A stretch of DNA of 26,675 nucleotides from Cylindrodendrum hubeiense (GCA_014621425.1 JAANBB010000499.1:1-26675); one strand, 5' to 3'; positions 1-8,836 are shown, numbered from the stretch's first letter. The notes: generated by a model not told the origin, from the letters alone. Numbers and translations: made by a program.

Positions 1-651
1 CTGCGTACATGTGGACCGGACACTGGACGATACTTCCGCAGTCGGCCGGTACCTTACTCAGGCACAGGCACAAGCGCGCATACTGACACGGCAAGGTCAG
101 CCGCAAAGCCCCAAAGTCTCCCTTCCCCCTCTCCCACTGACGTTGGTGGGCTCGTAAAACGGCCTGGATGGCCCAATGACCCGCTGCCGCGAGAGGTAGC
201 GTTTTTACTTTGGCCTGTCGTTGTCTGACGGCGTGAGATGGGACGGACGAGGCTCAACAACACGAACCATACCCGATTCCGCCCACACACACTCACACAA
301 TCACACACCATCTCCAGACTCTCGTTCTTCATCTCTCTGTGCTCCCGTCCTCCCTTCCTTCGTATTCTCCATCGTTTCCATCGTCGGATTGTACCCTAAT
401 ATCCTTTTCTCTCCTCCTCCTCCTCCTCTCCTCTCGGCGCTTGCCACCTCCCCTCTCCTCCTCTCCATCCGCCTCCCGGTTCCGCCCCTCCGACTCTTCC
501 GCTGTCGCTAGCTTACTACCTACCTATCCTTGCCTCCTTCGACTCCTCTCATCCGCTGCTTTGCTCGTCCCTCCTCATGTCGCTCAATGCACCTCGCCAC
601 TGCTGAGCTCATCGTCGCCGAGCTCATCATTGCCCAAGCCCAACCGTCGCC
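1..651 (+). promoter_or_regulatory. Upstream region and 5' leader of the GH76 gene
   Basis: I see no convincing gene here; the open frames are low-complexity Pro/Ser translations of a pyrimidine-rich strand. From about 406 to 490 the + strand is almost entirely C/T (TCC and CTC repeats). Long CT tracts just ahead of the start codon are common in filamentous-fungal promoters and leaders. I infer that this is the promoter and 5' UTR of the gene starting at 652. No TATA box is obvious close to the start. Confidence 0.55.
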
Positions 652-3038
652 ATGATCCCGACGCGGGGATCGGAGCCAAGGCTCGGCTTTGCCGGGCTCC
701 TTGCAGCCTTGCTGCTCACCCTGAGCAGCTTTGCCAATGGCTACGACTTGGACCCCAACTCGACTCGTTCGTCGCATCCTCTGTCCGTTTTTGATAAGGA
801 TGCATGCTGATTTTAACTTTCCCGTCCAGAATCGGTCAAGACAATCGCAAAGAGTATGGTTGCAGACCTAATGTCCTTTTACGACGGCGACCAGCCGGGT
901 AACACTCCCGGTCTGCTTCCTGACCCGTACTACTGTATGTACTTTCTCGCCCTCTTTGTGGTGACTCGGTCATCCTCGGCTTTGTTACTAATCGTTCTCG
1001 CAGGGTGGGAGGCCGGTGCCATGATGGGTACGCTCATTGGTACGTACACGCATTGTCTTGGTCGTGGGCACGAGTACTGACGTGATGTTCAGAATATTGG
1101 TTCTACACCAAGGACGATAAATATGTCAACGCTACCAAACAAGCCCTGCTTTTCCAGGTCGGCGAATACGACGACTACATGCCCATTAACCAAACCAGAA
1201 CCGAGGGAAACGATGACCAGGGTTTCTGGGGTCTCGCCGTCATGTCCGCCGCCGAATACAACTTTCCCCACCCCGATCCAGACCAACCACAATGGCTCGC
1301 CCTCGCCCAGGCCGTTTTCAACACCCAGGCCGCCCGGTGGGATACTGAACACTGTGGTGGTGGCTTACGATGGCAAATTTTCCAGTGGAACACCGGTTAC
1401 AATTACAAAAACTCGATTTCCCAGGCATGCTTCTTCGCCCTCGGCGCCCGACTCGCTCTCTTCACCGGCAACGACACCTATGCCGACTGGGCTGACAAGT
1501 CATGGGACTGGATGGAAGAGGTCAAATTCATCGACAAGGAGAAGAACTGGGCTGTTTATGACGGCGCGCATATCGAGACCGGCTGCACCAACATCGTCCC
1601 CTACCAATTTTCCTACAACGTCGGCGGCTTCATTCTCGGTGCGGCAGCCATGTACAACTATACTGAGAGCGACGTTTGGAAGAACCGCCTCGACAACTTA
1701 ATTGAGGGCGTCAAAGTCTTCTTCACTGGTCCCGACAAAAACATCATGGCAGAAGTCGCCTGCGAGCCGGTCAAACTCTGCAATACCGATCAGCAGTCCT
1801 TCAAGGCCTATCTAAGTCGCTGGCTGGCCGTTACTACACAGTGGGCTCCCCACACCGCCGATACCATCAGACCACTATTGAGAACATCCGCGGTCGCCGC
1901 TGCAAAACAGTGTGTCGGGGGTGACAACGGGCACATGTGTGGTATGATTTGGACCAAGGATAAATACGATGGAACGACCGGTGTGGGACAGCAGATGGCC
2001 TCCCTAGAGGTTACGCTCTCTTGTATAGTTGGTCAACGAGGCGCTCCCTTGACAGCCGACAACGGAGGCACTAGCAAGGGCGACTCAGGTGCTGGCTCTG
2101 AAGATATTGGGCGGACGGAACCAAATCGCAACTGGCGGCGCATAACCGCGGGCGACAGGGCAGGCGCTGCTATCCTCACCACACTTATCATTGGCCTGCT
2201 TGTCTGTGGTGTTGGCTGGATAATGGTCGACGAGTCGTCGGAGAAGAGCGTGAAGGACCAGTTCAACGGTTTCTGCACTTCGACCATTGGCACTATCGCC
2301 GCTGTAGCCGGAGTTGGGGGTGCTGCCGCAACTCTGCATCGGAAGGACTCAACGGTAGTCAGAGAGAAGGCTACTGCTGTAGTAGGAGTTGACTCCAGCG
2401 AAGGCAGCTCGCGGGTCAGTGGCGACAAGGAAATTGCTGACCTTCCTCCCGTCCTGATCGGAAACGTCCGCAACCAAGAGCCGGGCCACCAGCGTCGAGT
2501 TTCGAGTATGCCCATAGGATGGCCGCATAACCGGTCGATGAGAGGGAGTGCCATGCTTGACCCTGACGGCATTTATTCCATGGCTGGAGGAAGCCAGTCC
2601 CGAATAGATCTCGCAAGCATCTACAAAACGCCAAACTTCTCTCGGCCGGATCTGAGCTCGACAGACAGGAACAGCCACACTTCCGAAAACACAAATCCGA
2701 TGGAAGAACGAAGACGCTCTGCGGAGGTATTTTATGACTCCACTGAAACCAATGGGTCGACTGGAGAGAAGCACCAAGCGACAGATGGCACCAGCAGTTC
2801 CGTAGAGCACGATTCGCCTGAGGAGACTAGCCGAAATACGGAAGAAGAGGATCGCCTGGCGGAAAGCACCATTCCTTTGGAGGATAATGGCAAGAAGAAT
2901 GCAGCTCCTATCGAGGACGCTCATTCTAAAGAAGAAACTGATTCGTCACCAAAGGAAAACGATTTGTCCCCAAAGGAAACCGATTCGTCACCAAAGGAAA
3001 GGGAATCGTCTGAAGAAGCACCTCTTTCAACGAAATAG
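652..3038 (+). CDS. GH76 alpha-1,6-mannanase-like cell-wall protein (Dfg5/Dcw1 family), membrane-anchored with long tail
   Basis: Exons 652-766, 830-934, 1004-1039 and 1093-3038 join in phase (introns 63, 69 and 53 nt, all GT-AG) to give 733 aa. The start at 652 is followed by a hydrophobic signal peptide (about residues 10-30). The GH76 domain follows, with the family motif GNDDQGFWG carrying the adjacent acidic pair D126-D127 that matches the catalytic Asp pair of GH76 enzymes, and then CGGGLRWQI. Dfg5/Dcw1 proteins act at the cell surface, where they are thought to cleave GPI-glycan mannose and transfer glycoproteins into the wall. They normally end in a GPI-attachment signal. Here a transmembrane-like segment (about residues 441-464) is followed by some 270 more residues: a second weakly hydrophobic Ala/Gly stretch (about 479-501), then a Ser/Glu/Lys-rich tail ending in ETDSSPK-type repeats. 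Membrane anchoring rather than GPI anchoring is an inference. Family assignment is secure; the tail is unusual. Confidence 0.93.
2934..3008 (+). repeat. 21-bp coding tandem repeat (ETDSSPK units)
   Basis: Three consecutive 21-bp units (2934-2954, 2955-2975, 2976-2996), plus a diverged partial copy, encode ETDSSPK, ENDLSPK, ETDSSPK and ERESS at the C-terminus of the GH76 protein. The 7-residue period keeps frame, so copy number could vary between strains without breaking the gene. Confidence 0.85.
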
Positions 3039-3774
3039 CGGATAGGGTCGATTGGAGCAAAATAACCAACTTCACAATATTAATGGGATCTTACGAAAGC
3101 TTGTGGGTATCGCATATTGCTTGGGACAACATGGCGTTGGGACTGCAGCTTTTCTGGGTGGCGTTTGGGGGCTAGTGCAAATCGATTATGGGTAGCCTTG
3201 ATTATTGAACCTCTGGCACGGACAACTTGTCGTGGAATTAACACCTGGCTAGAACTTGACGGCCATTTGAAAGAATAAGAAGCGATCCAGATATATAAAC
3301 CCGAAGAACTGTGTATATGCTATATCTGTACGGACCTGTCGTGATCGTTCTTGATATGAAATGCCAGGTTGTAAAAGCGGCCTATTATCAAACTTACAGT
3401 ACCGTTTCTACCTAACAATCAGAACCGGGCACTTGACCTGTTAGTAGCATTGCGAGGGGGTATCAACGCGACGCGAAAGAAAACGAATTACACTCGTGCC
3501 TGGTTGATTTGATTCACTACAACTTACTAACATGGCTAACACACTATTCCGTTGCCTAGAGCTAAGCTAATGGCGTCAACTACCCACCACCCTGAACCAT
3601 GCTGATATAAGGGGTTATTTGGGTATGATCGACCGTTAGACCTAAATTTCCGTGTCATATTTGGTTAACCCGATCAACAATACTCTTCTCCCTTTGTTTA
3701 GCTTTTCTTCCTATCGTCAACCCCGCTTGTGGGATAGGCCTCTTTAACCTCGAGCTGAATATTCCGAAGCGTAG
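3039..3774. other. AT-richer gene-free interval
   Basis: No open frame of coding character is visible. The stretch is more AT-rich than the flanking genes and holds the 3' end of the GH76 gene. It lies where the missing N-terminal, FAD-binding half of the oxidoreductase relict would be expected, but I recognise no remnant of that half here. Confidence 0.5.
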
Positions 3775-4753
3775 CTTGGGGTAGTGGGAACCGTTGGTGA
3801 AGGTCTTCGTGGCATGGCACTGCGTGTTTTAGTGTCTTGCCAGGTAGTCCTAACCGATGGACGCATTGTCACGGCGTCGGAGCCAGATAATTCAGACCTG
3901 TTCTGAGGTCTCCGTGGTGCTGGCAGCAGTTTTGGCGTCGTCGCCGAGTTCACCAGTAAAGCCTTCCCGCAGGGGGATGTCTGGGGTGGATTGATTGCTT
4001 TCCCTTTGGGAAGTCTCCCGACTGTTGTCGACTTCATCAACTACTGGGGCCAGACCGGCGATGGCTATCAGTCCTTTAGCCCATTCTTCACCCATGCAAT
4101 TCCAATTCCTGGAGCGGGCCCTGAACCCCCGCGTCCCCCGGTAGTCCTTATATCGGCTACTTATACCGGACCCGATGCACGGACAGTAGGGCCAGAATAC
4201 TATGCTCCGCTACTGAAGTTAGAAACCATGATGAAGCATGTCGGGTCCACGCCGTATCCCGCCAGTAACAAAGGGACCGATGACGTCTTTTGTTCGGGCA
4301 AGCGCTATCTATTTGGCGGAAGCAACTTCACCATGCCGTTGACGCTCTCTGCAGCAGAGGCTTGCTGGGACTAGTTTCTTAGCTTTGCCGAAGCCAACCC
4401 CGAAGCCCAAGGGCAGCGTGTGCGTGTTCTACTGCTTCTCCAACCGCATTAGCAAATTGGTCCCAGCTGAGGCCATGCCGTTCAACAACAGAGGCAACTA
4501 CTTGAACATTGGCACCCTGTGGACGTGGAAATAGGTCTCCCTCGACCAGACGATCCGTGCCCACAATCGAGCATTTCAGAGTGCTACCCACAAGTTTGGG
4601 TATGATGACGCTGAGCTCAAGGACGGCGCCGGACGGTATGTAAACTACGATGGCGATACCCTCAGGGCAAAGGCGGCTTTTGGCTCCAAAGTAAAACGGC
4701 TGCGGGAGTTGAAGGAGAAGTATGATCCCGGAAACGGTTTCGATAAGATGTGA
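3775..4753 (+). pseudogene. FAD-linked oxidoreductase (BBE-type) relict
   Basis: Conceptual translation in one frame from about 3784 gives features of the middle of a FAD-linked (PCMH/BBE) oxidase: VVLTDGRIVTASEPDNSDLF, then GLRGAGSSFGVVAEFT, and later RYLFGGSNFTMPL. The frame is broken by TGA at 3904-3906, where the family has Trp (LFWGLRGAG), and by TAG at 4372-4374. A frame change between about 4395 and 4421 leads into NRGNYLNIG, a TAG at 4532-4534, and the C-terminal BBE-like end YVNYDGD...KYDPGNGFDKM, stopping at 4751-4753. The N-terminal half with the flavin-attachment motif is missing. Three in-frame stops, one frameshift and 5' truncation make this a pseudogene. It may be a relic of a metabolic cluster with the NmrA-like and Zn2Cys6 genes to its right; that link rests only on adjacency. 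Confidence 0.87.
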
Positions 4754-4940
4754 AAGCTTGGAGCCCAGGCCGAGACAAAATAAAGACTGGCTTGCTCGAA
4801 AACATCAAAGTATAGATATGGTTTAGTCAACCTTCAATAAATAATGCAATGTCGAAATAATCTTGTATAGAATGTAGTCCTCAAATCAATAGAGCGCCAT
4901 CTGATGGTCGTGCATCCTCTCCCCATGGGAACAAACCCCC

Positions 4941-5867
4941 TCAAGCGGAGCTGTTGTAAGTCTCATTCACTCTCTCGTTTTCCCTCTCCAAATATTCCTT
5001 GAACGTGCCTAGCGGAATTCCCCACTCCTTGACCTCGTCCATGTTAACAAGCCGGGACATGTCCCGCATGGCAAGTTGTCCTCCAAGGAAAATGTTGGTT
5101 GAAATCTGTGCCTCAATCTCCTCCTCCGTTAGATACACAGCCTTCAATTCCCGCCCCGATGCCTTCGAGACCTGTTCCAGAAGCGCATCTACACCTACCA
5201 ACTCATCCGCAAAGGCAACCTCCTTGCTGCTGAACCGCTCGGGCTCTAGAACTGCTGCACATGCGAAGAGCCCAATCGTCTTGGTGTCGACCATGGGCAG
5301 CACCGTCTCCCGTGTCAAGGCCGTGGCCCACACACCCTGCTCGACCAGCCCGGCGTACATGCGCACGAACGGCTCCAGGAAGTTGGCCATGAAGTTGCCG
5401 GGGCGCAGGATCGTCCAGTGCTCGTAGCCCGCCTCCCGAACCTCGCGCTCGATGCCCTGCTTGGAGCGCAGAACCATAGCCACAAAGCCTTGCTGATCTA
5501 GAAATCTGAGCTTCTCGAGTTGGCCTACGCCGAATCCGCTAGAGTAGATGATGTGCTTGGCGCCGGCGGCCTTACCGGCGGCGATGATGCTCTTAGCCCA
5601 GACCGTCTCGGAGGCCAGGTTTTTGAGGTCGGGCATCAAGTTAATGAAGATGGTGCCACAGCCAGCGGTGGCGGCCTCGAGGGCTTCATTGTTGTCGTAG
5701 TCACCATGCCAGAGCTTCACGCCAAGAGTCTCTAGGGCTTTGGCTTTGTCGGAGGTTGGGTCTCGGGCCAACGCGTGTACTTCGACATTCTTTGCGCGAA
5801 GGCAGCGGGCGAGGGCGCCACCTTGAGTGCCGGTAGCGCCGCAAACGAAAACTTGAGAGGGAGACAT
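4941..5867 (-). CDS. NmrA-like family NAD(P)-binding Rossmann protein
   Basis: A single exon of 308 aa. The N-terminus VFVCGATGTQGGALARCL is the glycine-rich dinucleotide-binding loop (GATGxxG) of NmrA/HSCARG-type atypical short-chain dehydrogenases. Further family features are the acidic HGDYDN turn after beta-3, HIIYSSGFGVG in the central strand (residues about 105-115), and TILRPGNFMANFLEPF (about 153-168). Members are NAD(P)H-binding redox sensors or reductases such as isoflavone-reductase-like enzymes; substrate cannot be told from sequence. The usual SDR YxxxK pair is not evident, which fits a regulatory or NmrA-type protein. The length is normal for the family. The gene is divergent from the Zn2Cys6 regulator 487 bp away and tail-to-tail with the oxidoreductase relict, so control by that regulator is plausible but unproven. 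Confidence 0.9.
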   Translation of the reverse strand: MSPSQVFVCGATGTQGGALARCLRAKNVEVHALARDPTSDKAKALETLGVKLWHGDYDNNEALEAATAGCGTIFINLMPDLKNLASETVWAKSIIAAGKAAGAKHIIYSSGFGVGQLEKLRFLDQQGFVAMVLRSKQGIEREVREAGYEHWTILRPGNFMANFLEPFVRMYAGLVEQGVWATALTRETVLPMVDTKTIGLFACAAVLEPERFSSKEVAFADELVGVDALLEQVSKASGRELKAVYLTEEEIEAQISTNIFLGGQLAMRDMSRLVNMDEVKEWGIPLGTFKEYLERENERVNETYNSSA

Positions 5868-6129
5868 TTGAGAGCTTTCGTGATGTAGTATAAAGATGAA
5901 AGATTTTGGTGTAGTTGCTGGTTTGGTTCTGTTTGCAGCTGTATGTGTAGTTGATGTGTAGGTATAGGTATAGATGAAGGCTTGTGATTTTGGATTGGCT
6001 GTGTAGTTTATTTCATGACTTTTGATGGTCAGCTATGATAGTTATATAGAGAAATTAACGGTGAAGCCTCAATAGACTTCATTTTGTTCCATGTTCGCTG
6101 CCTGCTTAGTGGCTGACAGGGAGTGGAAA

Positions 6130-6141
6130 TCCGTCGACGGA
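6130..6141. promoter_or_regulatory. 12-bp perfect palindrome, everted CCG/CGG site 1
   Basis: TCCGTCGACGGA is its own reverse complement and presents CCG and CGG triplets as an everted pair separated by 4 bp. Zn2Cys6 dimers bind paired CGG triplets, and everted TCCG...CGGA sites are known for Pdr1-type regulators. It lies 263 bp upstream of the NmrA-like start and 214 bp upstream of the regulator start. Binding is inferred. Confidence 0.5.
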
Positions 6142-6181
6142 CCTCCGCAATGCCGGGATCTCATCTTCCCCGTGCACGGAG

Positions 6182-6193
6182 TCCGCCGGCGGA
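6182..6193. promoter_or_regulatory. 12-bp perfect palindrome, everted CCG/CGG site 2
   Basis: TCCGCCGGCGGA is a second perfect palindrome with the same TCCG-N4-CGGA form as the site at 6130. It starts 52 bp further on, close to five helical turns, so both sites would face the same side of the DNA. A role as operator for the adjacent Zn2Cys6 protein is inferred. Confidence 0.5.
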
Positions 6194-6354
6194 ACTCCGC
6201 CCAGACCCCACATTTACGGCACAGTTCCATTCCACACATCTGGAACCTGCCTTCATTCATCATCATCAACTGCTCACTCGATCGGATCTCCGCCCTCAAA
6301 TATCTTCTACTGCATCATTTGCGTATCACCGCAGATTAGTGTCCTCCATTCAGC

Positions 6355-7625
6355 ATGTCTCTGACTACGCGGGAACGACGGAACCCTCCGCCGCGGCGGA
6401 AGTCGTGTGCAGCCTGCATCAAGGCTAAGCGGCGCTGCGACATGGCCCTCCCAGCCTGTTTGAGATGCTCCCAGCGGCGAGTTCTCTGTCAATACCCGAG
6501 CCGAGGTATCCGCGACCAGAATCCCGCGAAGTCCCAATCGGACCCGATGTCGGGTCTGTTGATTGAGGATGTGGTGTGCTTGTCTCCGTCGATGGCGGGG
6601 CAATTTGAGGGAAGCATTGAGGACTTCAACTCAGTGGCGGCCATTGACACAAACTTCGACAACTTGGCACCTTTTGAAATTTCAATTGATGAGGATACCT
6701 TGGGTTTATTGCATCAATCATCAACGCTGGCTCCTCCATCAACAAGGGTGTTCGATGCCGTTCCAGAGGCGATCACGAATCGGTTGCAGTGGTCTATAGA
6801 TGAGATCTGCAAGGCACCATCTACTATGATTCTAGAGAACAGAACACCTTGGTGCCACCCGATGGTATACAAGGATGAGATGCCTCGCTCTATCCAAGGC
6901 GAGCTCCTCATTCCCCACCTGGAGCTCAACTAACCCCTGATGTAGATGCTCATGCCTGTTGTGCCCTATACCTGGCAAAGAACCGCGTGAATGCACCCGT
7001 CATCTTTCGCTCCATCGAATCCCGGGTCAGCGACCTCCTCTGTTCCCCTGTCCCCAACACACCGAAGGATTGCCTCGCACATACCCAAGCACTACTCCTC
7101 TACCAGATAATACGTCTATTCGACGGTGACATTGCTGCCCGGGCCTCTGCCGAGCACGACCTTTCCGCTATTGAGACCTCTGCCATCGCCCTCTTCGCTC
7201 ACGCCAAGTTTGACCTTGACCCAGTCTCAACTGAACTGCCCCTGTTTCCTATTGGACCCACCAAGAAGTTCTGGCACGAATGGATCCTGAACGAGTCGAT
7301 TCGTCGCACGCTCCTCATAACCTTCTACTTCCTCCAAATGTATCGAATCATTTCGCTCCAAAAGGGGCTGCACTGCGACGGGAGGTTGGGGCTCTGCCAT
7401 TCGTGGACGGTGTCGTCTTACCTGTGGGGGGCTCAGACGCCAATGGAATTTGCGGAGGCGTGGAAAAACAAGAAGCACTTTGTGGTAACGAATGCTAGCT
7501 TCAATGAGGTACTAAAGGAGGCGATGGCAGATGATGTAGATACGTATGGGAAGATATTTATTACCTCGTTGGTGGGGATTGACGAGGCGGAAGGTTGGTT
7601 TGCGAGTAGAGGGGGCAGCCTTTGA
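6355..7625 (+). CDS. Zn2Cys6 fungal transcription factor, GC-AG intron
   Basis: Exons 6355-6898 and 6946-7625 give 407 aa. The N-terminus has the binuclear zinc cluster C18-X2-C21-X6-C28-X6-C35-X2-C38-X6-C45 with a basic stretch (KAKRRC), which binds CGG triplets. The rest resembles small secondary-metabolism or pathway-specific regulators (PWCHPM..YKDEMPRSIQDAHACCALYLAKN, then helical LLLYQIIRLFDGD). The frame breaks after SIQ unless a 47-nt intron (6899-6945) is removed. Its 3' end is canonical (CTAAC branch, TAG), but the only donor restoring the conserved reading in phase is GC rather than GT. Unspliced, translation stops at 6931-6933 and leaves a 192-aa protein with only the DNA-binding part. 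The gene is divergent from the NmrA-like gene and a likely regulator of it. Class is certain; target and ligand are unknown. Confidence 0.85.
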
Positions 7626-8201
7626 AAAGATCATATACGATGAATCTATGAGGGCAATTTATTGATACAAATGCAAATTTGCAAACACCTCCCTCGGTGA
7701 TTAACCGAACAATACCACGGCCATGAGACTTTCTCTCCACTTGACGATGGTGTAGCTGCCAGCTCTCTCGGATTAGGCCAACGAATTTGGTTGGCTAGGG
7801 GAATAAAGGTAGCCCATCTATGAGATGATTGTCTTGAAAGGATGAGGTGCCTCCGTGTCAATGTGGTGCCTGGTCGCTCGTTAACGTTGGGGACAGGCAG
7901 TTGGACACCCCTCGCCCTCGAATGGTCACGCTGAGGACAAATGTGACTATTACTAATTCCCACAAAATGGAAGTTGAAAAAAGATTTCTGCAATCGTCTT
8001 TTTATATACATCTGGTTTGGGTCTTGTACTTTGATTTTGGTCAGTATGATAACTACAATGTACACTCGTTTTCCCACTCCTAGAGAGTGAGCTATTCCAG
8101 GGAGTGGCTAATTATTGACATGCAAATTTCAGAGCCCACTAGTAAATGTGATGGGCCTTAGATACTTAATACAATTTATGAGCATCGTTTCCAATCAACA
8201 C
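7626..8201. other. Gene-free interval between regulator and tRNA gene
   Basis: No gene is supported. A 143-codon minus-strand frame here shows no domain and is probably chance. A 7-bp inverted repeat (CCACTCC/GGAGTGG, roughly 8076-8107) could form a hairpin. Just before the tRNA, TCAACA (8195-8200) resembles a fungal Pol III initiation site, and AT-rich sequence at about 8163-8180 is where an upstream TATA-like element would sit. Confidence 0.45.
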
Positions 8202-8327
8202 GCGGGTTTAGCTCAGTTGGGGTATGTCTACACATTAATCCCTCACTCAAGCAATCACTAACCTTCACTGGCAGAGAGCGTCAGACTGAAGATCTGAAGG
8301 TCATGTGTTCGATCCACATAAACCGCA
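8202..8327 (+). tRNA. tRNA-Phe (GAA) with a 53-nt insert in the D-loop
   Basis: Joining 8202-8221 to 8275-8327 gives a 73-nt tRNA without encoded CCA. The acceptor is GCGGGTT/AAACCGC (one G-A mismatch at pair 5-68). The D-stem GCTC/GAGC, anticodon stem TCAGA/TCTGA and T-stem ATGTG/CACAT are all fully paired. The anticodon loop CTGAAGA carries GAA (Phe), the variable loop is AGGTC and the T-loop is TTCGATC. The D-loop AGTTGGGA has the same 8-nt form as yeast tRNA-Phe only if the insert 8222-8274 is removed. There is no intron at the usual 37/38 site. Internal Pol III promoters are intact: A box TAGCTCAGTTGG ends at nt 19, just before the insert, and the B box core GTTCGATCC is whole. The gene could be functional after splicing, or a dead copy. 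Confidence 0.9.
8222..8274 (+). other. Spliceosomal-type intron inside the tRNA-Phe gene
   Basis: The insert begins GTATGT, contains CACTAAC (branch A at 8261, 13 nt from the end) and ends CAG. Its 53-nt length is typical of fungal mRNA introns. It sits between G20 and A21 of the tRNA, and exact GT-AG removal restores the tRNA. This is unlike endonuclease-spliced tRNA introns, which in nuclear genes of fungi lie one nucleotide 3' of the anticodon. Whether it is spliced cannot be told from the sequence. Confidence 0.75.
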
Positions 8328-8337
8328 AGGACTGATA

Positions 8338-8342
8338 TTTTT
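8338..8342 (+). terminator. Pol III T-run terminator
   Basis: A run of five T residues starts 11 nt after the last tRNA nucleotide, as expected for a Pol III terminator. It supports the view that the tRNA transcription unit is still intact. Confidence 0.65.
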
Positions 8343-8836
8343 GGTTGATTCCACTCTTTTTGACCCTGATGGACTACAGCCAGGGTGGCATGCCATGCAG
8401 CCACGCAATGCGCACATGGGTTTAGTGCGGCCTACTCTTTGGCGGATCGCAGTACGGATGTGGATCTCTTCTGGTGGTGTGACATTAACTTTAAACCAAG
8501 CAAATACATCCACTTAGGTAACATGTGCCATATTATCAATCTCAAACAAAGGGATTTACGTGGATTCCATGGGATTAAATGAGGTGATGAGATTGAAGGG
8601 CTCGCGCGAATACCCACCAATGTAAAAGTCGCCTGCGTCTCGTCGTGCCATTTTAGAAACAATGACCGTGTGTCAGACGGCGTCACCGGAGCCCGGTGGA
8701 TATTTACCCCGGTCTCGTTCGTGTCCGTATAAGCTTATCGACTTCAATATCGCATTTCCATCCTCTTTCCAATCAATCGCGATTTTAGATGCGTGCCATT
8801 CCAAGCGTCGAAGGGACCTTGTGAGGGCTTTCCAAC
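8343..8836 (+). promoter_or_regulatory. Promoter and 5' leader of the phosphodiesterase gene
   Basis: No gene is supported between the tRNA terminator and the start at 8837; the short frames on both strands lack any motif. A CCAAT pentamer at 8769-8773, about 64 bp before the start codon, and the pyrimidine-rich stretch just ahead of it are the only promoter-like elements I can point to. Confidence 0.45.

Larger units (their letters stand above)
5868..6354. promoter_or_regulatory. Divergent promoter between NmrA-like gene and Zn2Cys6 regulator
   Basis: This interval lies between two start codons facing outward, so it must contain both promoters. The left half is AT-rich (leader side of the NmrA-like gene). 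The right half is GC-richer and holds a dense set of TCCG/CGGA half-sites: the two palindromes listed separately, plus single half-sites at 6144-6147, 6177-6180, 6196-6199, 6283-6286 and 6289-6292. Confidence 0.7.

Noticed and set aside
2033..2924. Minus-strand frames opposite the GH76 gene
   Set aside because: Antisense shadows of a recognised gene without domains.
3039..4753. Repeat-induced point mutation as the cause of the oxidase relict
   Set aside because: Only some of the breaks fit C-to-T changes; there is also a frameshift and a truncation, the region is not strongly AT-shifted, and no second copy is present in the window.
7646..8077. 143-codon minus-strand frame
   Set aside because: No recognisable domain, no splice or promoter logic; composition looks like chance in an AT-rich spacer.
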